A stretch of DNA of 14,515 nt from JALYRV01 sp036675475 (GCA_036675475.1 JAKFEY010000064.1:1-14515); one strand, 5' to 3'; numbered from the stretch's first letter, positions 7,631 through 13,897 are shown. Notes: generated from the sequence alone by a model not told the origin. Program-made: numbers and translations.

Positions 7631-8765
7631 CCGCGCCCTGCGCCATTCCCGGCTTTCCGCCGCCCTTCCCTCCAAGCTCGTCGAGCAGCCCCCGCAGCAC
7701 GCCGCCGCAGTCGACGCGTCCATCCGCGGATCGCGCGATGACGACGGGCGCCGGCGAGCCGTCGCCGACCAGGCCCGCGACGACACCGGGGCCGGAGGTG
7801 AGCGTCGATGCCAGCACTTTGAGGCCCTGGCTGTCCCAGCCGGCGACATAGGCGACGACGAGCGCGACACCGTTGGCAATTTCGGCGGCGGCGCGAAGGG
7901 CCTCGGCCTCGGAAACGGCGAGCTTGTCCTGCTGCGCGCGCAGGACCTGCCGTTGCGACTTGAGCTCGTCCTGCAGGCGGCCGATGGCAGCCGGCACCTC
8001 GTCGGGATGTACCGAGATCCGCTTGACGGCGTCTTCGAGCGTGGCGCGCATGCGGCCGAAGCGCGCGAGCGCGCGGCCGCCGCAGACGAACGACACGCGC
8101 AGGCCGCCCTTGAACCGCTCGGTGCCGGCGACCGCGATCATGCCGATCATGCCGGTGCGCGGCACGTGCGTGCCCCCGCAGGCCGAGAGATCGCAGTCGG
8201 GCACCTCGATCAGCCGCAGCCGCCCGGTGCGCTTCGGTTCCTTCCGCAGCGGCAGCAGCGCCGCTTCATCCTCGCTGGCGTAGCGGATGTCGATGGCGCG
8301 GTCAGCCCAGACCACGTCATTGGCCAGGCGCTCGGCCGCCGCGACTGCGGCGGCGCCGACTTCCCTGTCGAGATCGATCGTTGAGGTCTCGGCGCCGAGA
8401 TGAAAGCTGACGGTGCGCGCCTGATGCAACTTCTCGAACGCGGCCGACAGGATGTGCTGCCCCGTATGCTGCTGCATGTGATCGAGGCGGCGCGACCGGT
8501 CGATCGTGCCCTTCACCGCCGCGCCCTGCGCGAGCGCGGTATCGACGATGTGCAGGATGTCGCCGGTGGCCTCGTCATCCACGACGTCGACTACGGCGGC
8601 GTTGCCGAGCCTGCCGGTGTCGAACGGCTGCCCGCCCGACGTGGGATAGAAGGCGGTGCGATCGAGCGTCACGGCGGTGCGGCCGTCATGCTCGCGCACG
8701 CCGGTGACCGTTGCGTCGAACTCGGTCAGCGTGCTGTCATCGTAGTACAAGCGCTCAGTCGGCAT
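7566..8765 (-). CDS. alaX: Alanyl-tRNA editing protein, AlaX type with C-terminal DHHA1 domain
   Basis: A 399-residue stand-alone editing enzyme related to the editing half of alanyl-tRNA synthetase; it should deacylate Ser- or Gly-mischarged tRNA-Ala. The zinc ligands are visible as H100-x3-H104 (HTGQH) and C196-x3-H200 (CGGTH). The N-terminal barrel carries FYPTSGGQPFDTG. A coiled helix follows (about 255-300) and then a glycine-rich DHHA1-like domain ending GGKGGGKPGMAQGAV. The first ATG of the open frame is at 8831, but it lies inside queC and adds 22 basic residues. ATG 8765 has GGAAG five bases upstream and leads straight into the domain, so it is chosen. It overlaps queC by 11 bases. 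The stop falls inside the 3' end of dacB on the other strand. Confidence 0.92.
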   Translation of the reverse strand: MPTERLYYDDSTLTEFDATVTGVREHDGRTAVTLDRTAFYPTSGGQPFDTGRLGNAAVVDVVDDEATGDILHIVDTALAQGAAVKGTIDRSRRLDHMQQHTGQHILSAAFEKLHQARTVSFHLGAETSTIDLDREVGAAAVAAAERLANDVVWADRAIDIRYASEDEAALLPLRKEPKRTGRLRLIEVPDCDLSACGGTHVPRTGMIGMIAVAGTERFKGGLRVSFVCGGRALARFGRMRATLEDAVKRISVHPDEVPAAIGRLQDELKSQRQVLRAQQDKLAVSEAEALRAAAEIANGVALVVAYVAGWDSQGLKVLASTLTSGPGVVAGLVGDGSPAPVVIARSADGRVDCGGVLRGLLDELGGKGGGKPGMAQGAVSAEAAPVRAELRTRLLAALA

Positions 8766-9465
8766 CGGTCTTCCAGATTTCCCTTTTCCAGTTTCCGGTT
8801 TCCAGTGGATCCGCGAGGCCGGCTTCTTCAAAGCCTCGCCGCCTCAACCGGCAGCTGTCGCACTCGCCGCAGGGACCGCCGTCAGGACGCGGGTCATAGC
8901 AGCTGTGCGTCAGCGCGTAGTCGACGCCAAGCCTCGTGCCCTCGCGGATGATGTCGGCCTTGCTCATGGTGGCCAGCGGCGCATAGATGCGAATGTCGCG
9001 CCCGCCGTCGACGCCCGCGCGGGTGGCGAGGCGCGCAAGCCGCTCGAACGCCTCGAGATACTCGGGCCGGCAGTCTGGGTATCCGGAATAGTCGATGGCG
9101 TTGACGCCGATGGCAATGCGGTCGGCGCCGCAGGTTTCCGCAAACGCGAGCGCCAGCGACAGGAACACGGTGTTGCGCGCGGGCACGTAGGTGGACGGAA
9201 TGCCGGCGGATTCGAGGTCGCGGCCTTTCGGGATGGCCCCGTCGCCTACCAGCGTCGATCCGCCGAAGGCCATGAGATCGATGTCGAGCTCGACGTGACG
9301 GCCCACCCCGAGCGCCTTCGCCACGCGGCGCGCCGCGTCGATCTCGATGGCGTGGATCTGCCCGTAGCGAATGGTGAGCGCGTCAATGGCCCACCCCTGC
9401 GCCCTGGCCATCGCGGCCGCGGTCGCCGAGTCGAGCCCGCCCGACAGCAGCACTACCGCCCGCAT
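8755..9465 (-). CDS. queC: 7-cyano-7-deazaguanine synthase (preQ0 synthase)
   Basis: It converts 7-carboxy-7-deazaguanine to preQ0 with ATP and ammonia, a cytoplasmic step of queuosine synthesis. The 236-residue protein opens with the PP-loop SGGLDS (8-13), carries STYVPARNTVFLSLA and GVNAIDYSGYPDCRPEY, and has the zinc cluster C189, C199, C202, C205 (CGECDSC). The C-terminal 15 residues are unusual and come from a short repeat; the family normally ends soon after the zinc site. ATG 9465 follows queE by 46 bases and precedes alaX, which overlaps its end. queD and queF are not in the window. Confidence 0.96.
   Translation of the reverse strand: MRAVVLLSGGLDSATAAAMARAQGWAIDALTIRYGQIHAIEIDAARRVAKALGVGRHVELDIDLMAFGGSTLVGDGAIPKGRDLESAGIPSTYVPARNTVFLSLALAFAETCGADRIAIGVNAIDYSGYPDCRPEYLEAFERLARLATRAGVDGGRDIRIYAPLATMSKADIIREGTRLGVDYALTHSCYDPRPDGGPCGECDSCRLRRRGFEEAGLADPLETGNWKREIWKTDAD
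8771..8805. repeat. Short purine-rich repeat (CTGGAAA-type) at the queC/alaX junction
   Basis: Read on the minus strand the stretch holds four imperfect copies of CTGGAAA or CCGGAAA with 0-6 extra bases. It codes for the last residues of QueC (around ETGNWKREIWK) and supplies the GGAAG ribosome-binding site of alaX. It looks like a microsatellite that has become part of the queC tail. Confidence 0.6.
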
Positions 9466-9469
9466 AGCA

Positions 9470-9501
9470 GATCACCAGATCGCCAGATCACGAGATCACC
9501 A
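9470..9501. repeat. Tandem 8-base repeat between queE and queC
   Basis: Four head-to-tail copies of GATCACCA (copies 2 and 3 each differ by one base, GATCGCCA and GATCACGA) fill most of the 46-base queE-queC gap, with a degenerate fifth copy after it. On the minus strand the unit reads TGGTGATC, and the last unit places GGTGA about 7 bases before the queC ATG, so it may act as its ribosome-binding site. Confidence 0.75.
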
Positions 9502-9511
9502 AATCCACGTT

Positions 9512-10153
9512 CTAGACCCCTCGCGTCGTGGGCGACCAGATGTACTTGTGCAGCTGCAGCTGCACGCGCACGGGCAGGCGATCGGCGAGCACCCATTCGG
9601 CGAGCTGCCGCGGCTCGAGCACGCCGTGCACCGGCGAGAAGTGCACGGCGCGCACGCGGCCGATCAGGTCGTGATCCGCGACGGCCTGCCGCGCGTACTC
9701 GTAGTCGGCGCGGTCCTTGATGACGAACTTCACCTCGTCATCGGCGCCGGCGAGCCGCAGGTTGTCCCAGTGGTTGCGATCGGCCTCCCCGCTGCCGGGG
9801 CACTTCACGTCGACGATCTTCTTCACGCCGGCCGGCACCTGCGTCAGCGGCACGTGGCCGCCCGTTTCGAGCAGCACTTCATGGCCGCGGTCGAGCAGCG
9901 CCTGCATCAGCGGATAGACGTCTTTCTGCAGGAGCGGCTCGCCGCCGGTGATCTCGACGAGCTTTTCGCCGCGAGCCTCGACATCGGCCACGACGTCTTC
10001 CAGCGACATCTTCCGCCCCTCGGTGAAGGCGTAGGGCGTGTCGCACCACGAGCAGCGCAGATCGCACGCCGTGAGGCGCACGAAGACGCACGGGCGCCCC
10101 GCGTGTGTCGATTCTCCCTGGATGGAGTGGAAGATCTCGTTGATGGTCAGCAC
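9512..10153 (-). CDS. queE: 7-carboxy-7-deazaguanine synthase, radical SAM
   Basis: A radical-SAM enzyme that contracts 6-carboxytetrahydropterin to 7-carboxy-7-deazaguanine, the step before QueC. The 213-residue protein has the 4Fe-4S motif C30-x3-C34-x2-C37 (CDLRCSWCD), the SAM-binding EITGGEPLLQ stretch, and HFSPVHGV near the C-terminus. It starts IFHSIQGES as usual for QueE. The start is GTG 10153 with AAGGGG or GGTAGG upstream. First gene of queE-queC-alaX. Only 23 bases separate it from the divergent ArsC-family gene, so their promoters must be close or overlapping. Confidence 0.95.
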   Translation of the reverse strand: MLTINEIFHSIQGESTHAGRPCVFVRLTACDLRCSWCDTPYAFTEGRKMSLEDVVADVEARGEKLVEITGGEPLLQKDVYPLMQALLDRGHEVLLETGGHVPLTQVPAGVKKIVDVKCPGSGEADRNHWDNLRLAGADDEVKFVIKDRADYEYARQAVADHDLIGRVRAVHFSPVHGVLEPRQLAEWVLADRLPVRVQLQLHKYIWSPTTRGV

Positions 10154-10176
10154 GGCCTACCCCTTAGAATACAGCC

Positions 10177-10509
10177 ATGGCCAAGCCGACGTTCTATACG
10201 AAACCGACGTGAACGACCTGCAAGAATGCCAGAAGTTTTCTGGACACGCAGGGGATTGAGGTCGAGCAGATCGACATCAACAAGGAACCGCCCAGCCGGG
10301 CGTTTCTCGAGCAGCACATCGACGCGGAGCGCTTCCTCGACTTCGTCAGCCTTCGCAGCCCGGTTTTCAAGGAGCGGCCGCTGCCGAAATCCAAGAAGGA
10401 AGCCATCGACATGATGCTGGAGAATCCGAACCTGATCCGGCGGCCCATCTTCATCAAGGGGTCGAAAGTGGTTTTCGGGTTCGACAAGGAAAGGTACACG
10501 CAGGGCTGA
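10177..10509 (+). CDS. ArsC/Spx-family protein, probable selenoprotein (in-frame TGA = Sec12, UxxC)
   Basis: A thioredoxin-fold protein of the ArsC/Spx/YffB family, likely a thiol/selenol redox enzyme or arsenate-reductase-like protein. The frame runs 110 codons from ATG 10177 to TGA 10507 with one internal TGA at codon 12 (10210-10212). Read as selenocysteine, the start is MAKPTFYTKPT-U-TTC-KNARSFL. U12 falls exactly where the family has its first cysteine, and C15 completes UxxC. Downstream features are intact: D33-I-N-K (the IDINKEPP turn), F56-V-S-L-R60-S, the R88-R89-P90-I block and GFDKERY, so this is not a decaying pseudogene. No alternative start lies between the TGA and residue 79. 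A SECIS-like hairpin follows the TGA. No good Shine-Dalgarno is seen; TAGAAT six bases before the ATG may be a -10 box of a near-leaderless message. A nonsense mutation or sequencing error is the alternative. Substrate unknown. Confidence 0.85.
10210..10252 (+). promoter_or_regulatory. Bacterial SECIS-like hairpin following the Sec UGA
   Basis: Directly after the TGA a stem-loop can be drawn. The lower stem is CCTGC (10217-10221) with GCAGG (10248-10252). After an internal loop comes an upper stem CCAGAA (10229-10234) with TTCTGG (10238-10243), loop GTT at 10235-10237. Two further pairs, TG with CA, extend it across one bulged A. If the last A-T pair opens, the loop is AGTTT. Either way a G sits in the first two loop bases and is followed by U, as in bacterial SECIS elements. 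The loop G is the 26th base from the U of UGA, close to the fdhF arrangement. It lies wholly inside the coding sequence, as bacterial SECIS elements do. Confidence 0.75.
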
Positions 10510-10518
10510 AGCCCTGCG
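10499..10518 (+). repeat. Perfect 8-base-pair hairpin spanning the stop codon of the ArsC-family gene
   Basis: CGCAGGGC and GCCCTGCG flank a TGAA loop that contains the true stop codon. No T-run follows, so it is not a typical intrinsic terminator. The wording (GGGCTGAAGCCC) is like dispersed intergenic palindromes I associate with Acidobacteria; no second copy was found in this window. Confidence 0.6.
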
Positions 10519-10528
10519 CTGCCGCAAC

Positions 10529-11443
10529 ATGATCCGTGTGGGCACATCCGGATGGAGCTATCCATCCGGCAAGGGCACGTGGAAGGGCGTTTTTTACCCG
10601 CCGGGCACAAAAGACGATCTGGCGTACTACGCCGATCGCTTCGACACCGTCGAAGTGAACTCCACCTTCTATCGCGTGCAGTCGCCGCAGACGGCGCTGT
10701 CATGGGCGCGCCGCACGCCGGCGGACTTCCTCTTCTCGATCAAGCTCTTTCAGAAGTTCACCCACCCCGAGCTCTATCTGAAGAAGACCGGGCTCGATCC
10801 GTGGGATCTCGGCGGCAAGGACATCGACGAGTTCAAGGCGATGCTCGATCCGATCGCCGCGGCGCGCAAGCTCGGCGTTCTCCTCGCCCAGTTTCCGCCC
10901 TCGTTCCAGGACGATGCCGCCGGCCGCGAATACGTCGACTGGCTGCTCGAGACGTTCCGCGACTATTCGATGGCGGTGGAGCTGCGGCACCGCAGCTGGA
11001 GCGACGCGTCGGCCGATATCGACGCGATTCTCGCGCGCCACCGCGCGGGCCTGGTGCTCATCGACGAGCCGCGCTTCGAGTCCTCCATCTCGTTGAATCC
11101 GGCGCTGGTCACGGGCGCCGATCCGGCGCGGCCGGCGTACCTGCGTCTGCACGGGCGCAACGCCGCGAACTGGTGGCGCCACGAGACGTCCGAGGACCGG
11201 TACAACTATCTGTATTCGCGGGAGGAACTGGCGCCGTTCGTGGAAACCGCGCAGGAGGCGGCGAAGTCGGGCCGCAAGGTGTTCGTGTACATGAACAATC
11301 ATTTCTCGGCCAAGGCGGTGACCAACGCCGCCATCATCAAGGCCGACCTCGGCCAGCCGCTGCCCGGCGAGTACCCCGAAGCGATGATCGACCGCTACCC
11401 CGAGCTCTCGGGCATCGTCAGGGTTGCGGGGCTCCCCCTTTGA
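10529..11443 (+). CDS. DUF72 family protein (YecE-like, TIM-barrel)
   Basis: A 304-residue cytoplasmic protein of the DUF72 family, biochemical function not established. Family marks in order: IRVGTSGWSYPSGKGTWKG at the N-terminus, FYPPGTK, the strand VEVNSTFYR (about 42-50), FLFSIKLFQKFTH, LLAQFPPSF, VELRHRSW, YLRLHGRNA and VYMNNHFSAKAVTNA near the end. Length is usual for the larger members. ATG 10529 begins 19 bases after the ArsC-family stop, so the two probably share a message; no clear ribosome-binding site is seen. Its last 26 bases overlap the end of the convergent cyclophilin gene. Confidence 0.92.
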   Translation: MIRVGTSGWSYPSGKGTWKGVFYPPGTKDDLAYYADRFDTVEVNSTFYRVQSPQTALSWARRTPADFLFSIKLFQKFTHPELYLKKTGLDPWDLGGKDIDEFKAMLDPIAAARKLGVLLAQFPPSFQDDAAGREYVDWLLETFRDYSMAVELRHRSWSDASADIDAILARHRAGLVLIDEPRFESSISLNPALVTGADPARPAYLRLHGRNAANWWRHETSEDRYNYLYSREELAPFVETAQEAAKSGRKVFVYMNNHFSAKAVTNAAIIKADLGQPLPGEYPEAMIDRYPELSGIVRVAGLPL

Positions 11444-11975
11444 CGGAAACCTTCCTGATCAAGTCGCCGCGTTCGAGCTTGTCGACCACGTCCATGCCGG
11501 CAATCACGCGGCCGATGACGGCATGCTTGCCGTCGAGCGACGGGCTCGCGCGCCGCATGATGTAGAACTGGCTGTCGGCACGCGAGGCGTTGCCGGAATG
11601 GGCGAGGGCGACGGCCCCGCGGATGTGGCGATGCGCTTTCACGATTTCGGCCACGCCAATCGGCCGCCCGCTGCCGCCGCTGCCCCACAGGTTCTGCTTC
11701 GTGAACGTGCGCGAGTTGGGATCGCCGGTCTGCACGAGGCTGGCTTCCGCGCGGTGGAAACGCTGGCCGCGGTAGAAGTTCTCGCGCACCAGCCGCACGA
11801 CCTGCGCCGTCGACTTCGGGGTGTCCTTCGCGAACAGCTCGATCTCGATCACGCCTTTGACGGTGTCGAACACGACGACAGGATTCCCCTCCTTCGCGCT
11901 CTGCGCTTCGGAGGGCAAGCCCAGACCCGCAACCAGCGCCCAGGCCCCGAACACCAACGCACCCAGCACCTTCAT
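11418..11975 (-). CDS. Secreted cyclophilin-type peptidyl-prolyl cis-trans isomerase
   Basis: A 185-residue protein with a signal peptide (about 1-26, MKVLGALVFG... ending SEAQSA) and a cyclophilin domain, so it should act on proteins in the periplasm. Family motifs are VVFDTVKGVIEIELFAKDTPKSTAQV, QRFHRAE with R75 (equivalent of human CypA R55), Q82, GSGGSGRPIG, SQFYIM and LDGKHAVIGRV. The FHR-to-GD segment is one residue shorter than usual, with L80 instead of the catalytic-site Phe. The position of the CypA Trp is Ser, which is common in bacteria. A longer open frame reaches 12344 but is only shadow of nth. ATG 11975 overlaps the nth stop (ATGA) with GGGAAGG ahead of it. Confidence 0.88.
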   Translation of the reverse strand: MKVLGALVFGAWALVAGLGLPSEAQSAKEGNPVVVFDTVKGVIEIELFAKDTPKSTAQVVRLVRENFYRGQRFHRAEASLVQTGDPNSRTFTKQNLWGSGGSGRPIGVAEIVKAHRHIRGAVALAHSGNASRADSQFYIMRRASPSLDGKHAVIGRVIAGMDVVDKLERGDLIRKVSVKGGAPQP

Positions 11976-12691
11976 GACCTTCCCACCTTTGTAACGCCGA
12001 TCTTCGGGCAGATGTCGGCCAGCACGCAAGCGGGACAGCGCGGATACACCGGCCGGCACACGTTCTGGCCCCACGTGACGAGATAGAGGTTCACGCTCGG
12101 CCACCACTTCTTCGGCGTCACACGATACAGCGCGTGTTCCGTTTGTTCCGGCGTTTTCGTGCGCACCCATCCGAGCCGGTTGGAGATGCGGTGCACGTGC
12201 GTGTCGACGCAGATGTTCTCGCGGCTCGCGTGCGCGAGAATCAGCACGAGATTCGCCGTCTTCCGGCCGACGCCAGGAAGCGTCAGCATCTCCTCCATCG
12301 TGTCCGGAACTGTCCCGCCGTAACGCGCGAGCAGCTGGCGGCACGTCTCTTTCACGTACACCGCCTTGTTCCGGTAAAAGCTCACGGGATAAATCAGCTT
12401 CTCGATCTCTTTCGTCGACAGCGCGGCCATCGATTTCGGCGTGCGCGCCCGCTTGAACAAGCGTGTCGACGCCGCGTAAGTGACCTCATCCCTCGTCTGC
12501 GCCGACAGCATCGTCGAAATCAGCACATGGAACGGGTTCTCCTGCTCTTCCTCGGCGATCTTCTCGACCGCCGGCTCCTCGAGGTTCTCGATCGCGCGAG
12601 CGAGCTTCTTCATGACCGCGCGCACGTGCGGCGGCGAGCCCGGCTCCAGGTGTGACCGCAGGACGGCGACGGGCGTTCGCGCGCGCGTCAT
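11972..12691 (-). CDS. nth: Endonuclease III (DNA glycosylase/AP lyase)
   Basis: A base-excision-repair enzyme removing oxidised pyrimidines and cutting at abasic sites. The helix-hairpin-helix is LPGVGRKTANLVL (138-150) with catalytic lysine K144; the catalytic aspartate is D163 (CVDTHVHRI). The 4Fe-4S cluster is C212-x6-C219-x2-C222-x5-C228. At 239 residues it is about 25 longer than E. coli Nth, all at the N-terminus. ATG 12691 overlaps the stop of the dehydrogenase gene (ATGA), which supports this start, although M27 (MKKLARAIENL) would give the usual length. Its own stop overlaps the cyclophilin start in the same way. Confidence 0.95.
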   Translation of the reverse strand: MTRARTPVAVLRSHLEPGSPPHVRAVMKKLARAIENLEEPAVEKIAEEEQENPFHVLISTMLSAQTRDEVTYAASTRLFKRARTPKSMAALSTKEIEKLIYPVSFYRNKAVYVKETCRQLLARYGGTVPDTMEEMLTLPGVGRKTANLVLILAHASRENICVDTHVHRISNRLGWVRTKTPEQTEHALYRVTPKKWWPSVNLYLVTWGQNVCRPVYPRCPACVLADICPKIGVTKVGRS

Positions 12692-13605
12692 GAGACGGGG
12701 GTCACCGGGGGCCTGCCCGCGAGCACTTCGACGACGTTCCTGACCGCGAGATCCGCCATCGCAGTGCGGGTTTCGCGCGTCGCGCTGCCGAGGTGCGGCG
12801 CCAGCACCACGTTTTCATGAGTGAGGAGCGCGCTATGAACGTCTGGCTCGCGTTCGTACACGTCGAGGGCGGCGCCTGCCAGCAGGCCCTGGTCGAGCGC
12901 CCAGGCGAGCGCTTCCTCGTCCACGACGGGCCCGCGCGAGGTGTTGATGAGATACGCGGACCGTTTCATGCGCACCAGCGCCTTGCGATCGATGAGATGC
13001 CGCGTGCCGTCGGACAGCGGCGTGTGAATCGAGATGATGTCGGAGCCCACCAGCAGCTCGTCGAACGACACATCATGCTTCGCGAACACCACGCGCATGC
13101 CGAACGCCGCGGCCTTCTGCGCCACGGCGCGTCCGATGCGCCCGCGCCCGATGATGCCCAGCTGCTTGCCCGCGAGCTCCATGCCCGGCATGAAGTCGAG
13201 CGCCCACCCTTTCCATGCGCCGCGGCGCACGAGCCGATCGCCTTCAGCCACGCGGCGGGTCACCGCCAGGATCAGCGCCCAGGTAAATTCCGCGACCGCA
13301 TTTGTGAGAACGTCGGGGGTGTTGGTGACGATGATGTTGCGCGCGCGCGCGGCGGCCAGGTCGATGTTGTCGTAGCCGACGGCGACGTTCGCGATGACCT
13401 TCAGCGACGGCGCGGCGTCGATGATCTCGCCGCCAATCCGGTCGGTCAGCTGGCTGATGATCGCATCCGCCCCCGTCACGCGCGCGCGCAGCTCCTCGCG
13501 CGGCCATCCCTCGGACGGCCCGACATCCACGGATGCGACGGCTTCGAGCGGCGCGAGGGTGCGGGCAGGCAGCCGGCGAGTGATGACGACGTGCGGCACG
13601 GACAT
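12688..13605 (-). CDS. D-2-hydroxyacid dehydrogenase (glyoxylate/hydroxypyruvate reductase-like)
   Basis: A 305-residue NAD(P)-dependent oxidoreductase, probably reducing glyoxylate or hydroxypyruvate, or a related 2-keto acid. The Rossmann motif is G153-R-G-R-I-G158. Catalytic residues are R224 (NTSRGPVVDEEAL), E253 (DVYEREP) and H271 (LAPHLGSAT). VAVGYDNID and NTPDVLTNAVAEF are typical. The second Rossmann strand ends VVFAKHD and runs almost directly into SFDELL. The usual loop of about 14 residues is missing, and there is no Asp at the end of strand 2, which may favour NADP. ATG 13605 is chosen; TTG 13608 just upstream is less likely. First gene of a three-gene chain with nth and the cyclophilin. 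Confidence 0.9.
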   Translation of the reverse strand: MSVPHVVITRRLPARTLAPLEAVASVDVGPSEGWPREELRARVTGADAIISQLTDRIGGEIIDAAPSLKVIANVAVGYDNIDLAAARARNIIVTNTPDVLTNAVAEFTWALILAVTRRVAEGDRLVRRGAWKGWALDFMPGMELAGKQLGIIGRGRIGRAVAQKAAAFGMRVVFAKHDVSFDELLVGSDIISIHTPLSDGTRHLIDRKALVRMKRSAYLINTSRGPVVDEEALAWALDQGLLAGAALDVYEREPDVHSALLTHENVVLAPHLGSATRETRTAMADLAVRNVVEVLAGRPPVTPVS

Positions 13606-13622
13606 CAATTGTAGCGCAGCGG

Positions 13623-13651
13623 ATGATATACATTAGCGGCATGTGTATCAT
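13623..13651 (+). promoter_or_regulatory. Inverted-repeat operator of the VapBC pair
   Basis: ATGATATACAT (13623-13633) and ATGTGTATCAT (13641-13651) form 11-base arms with one mismatch around a 7-base spacer. This lies 15 bases before the antitoxin ATG and between divergent genes. VapB-type antitoxins bind such TATAC/GTATA repeats and repress their own promoter, so this is probably the autoregulatory site. It may also touch the start region of the dehydrogenase gene on the other strand (ATG 13605). Confidence 0.7.
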
Positions 13652-13666
13652 TGGAATGGAGGACCG

Positions 13667-13897
13667 ATGCGAGTCGGAAAATGGGGGAATGCTCTGGCGG
13701 TGCGGCTGCCATCGGCGGTGGTCGAAGCGCTCGAGCTCAAGGAAGGCGACCAGATCGAAATCCGCATCGCCGGCGAGCGGGAGTTCGAGGTGGGCCGGGA
13801 TCAGCGCAGGGCGAAGGCGCTGAATCGACTGCGGAAGCTCCGCCGGCCGCTTCCCGCCGATTTCACATTCGACCGATCTGATCGGCATGAACGATAG
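13667..13897 (+). CDS. vapB: AbrB/MazE-fold antitoxin (VapB)
   Basis: A 76-residue antitoxin that should neutralise the PIN toxin encoded next and bind its own operator. Residues 1-47 form the swapped-hairpin AbrB domain: MRVGKWGNALAVRLPSAVVEALEL, then KEGDQIEI. The tail is strongly basic (QRRAKALNRLRKLRR) and ends RPLPADFTFDR, a usual toxin-binding segment. ATG 13667 has a perfect GGAGG four bases upstream. A GTG at 13643 would add eight residues but lies inside the operator arm. The last 11 bases overlap the toxin start. Confidence 0.9.
   Translation: MRVGKWGNALAVRLPSAVVEALELKEGDQIEIRIAGEREFEVGRDQRRAKALNRLRKLRRPLPADFTFDRSDRHER

Noticed and set aside
8766..8831. Upstream start of the AlaX protein
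   Set aside because: It adds 22 basic residues from the queC repeat region; ATG 8765 has its own ribosome-binding site and begins the domain.
9470..9501. Tandem 8-base repeat as a CRISPR array
   Set aside because: Units are contiguous without spacers and far too short.
10210..10212. TGA at codon 12 of the ArsC-family gene as a nonsense mutation or base error
   Set aside because: It hits exactly the catalytic Cys position, is followed by a SECIS-like hairpin, and the remaining 98 codons look conserved. Still possible, so confidence is kept below 0.9.
10499..10518. Hairpin as an intrinsic terminator
   Set aside because: No run of T follows, and a same-strand gene starts 11 bases later.
10552..11565. 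Plus-strand open frame of 337 codons overlapping DUF72
   Set aside because: Frame-shifted shadow; the DUF72 frame has the family motifs throughout.
11976..12344. N-terminal extension of the cyclophilin frame
   Set aside because: It lies wholly inside nth on the same strand in another frame; the signal peptide starts at 11975.
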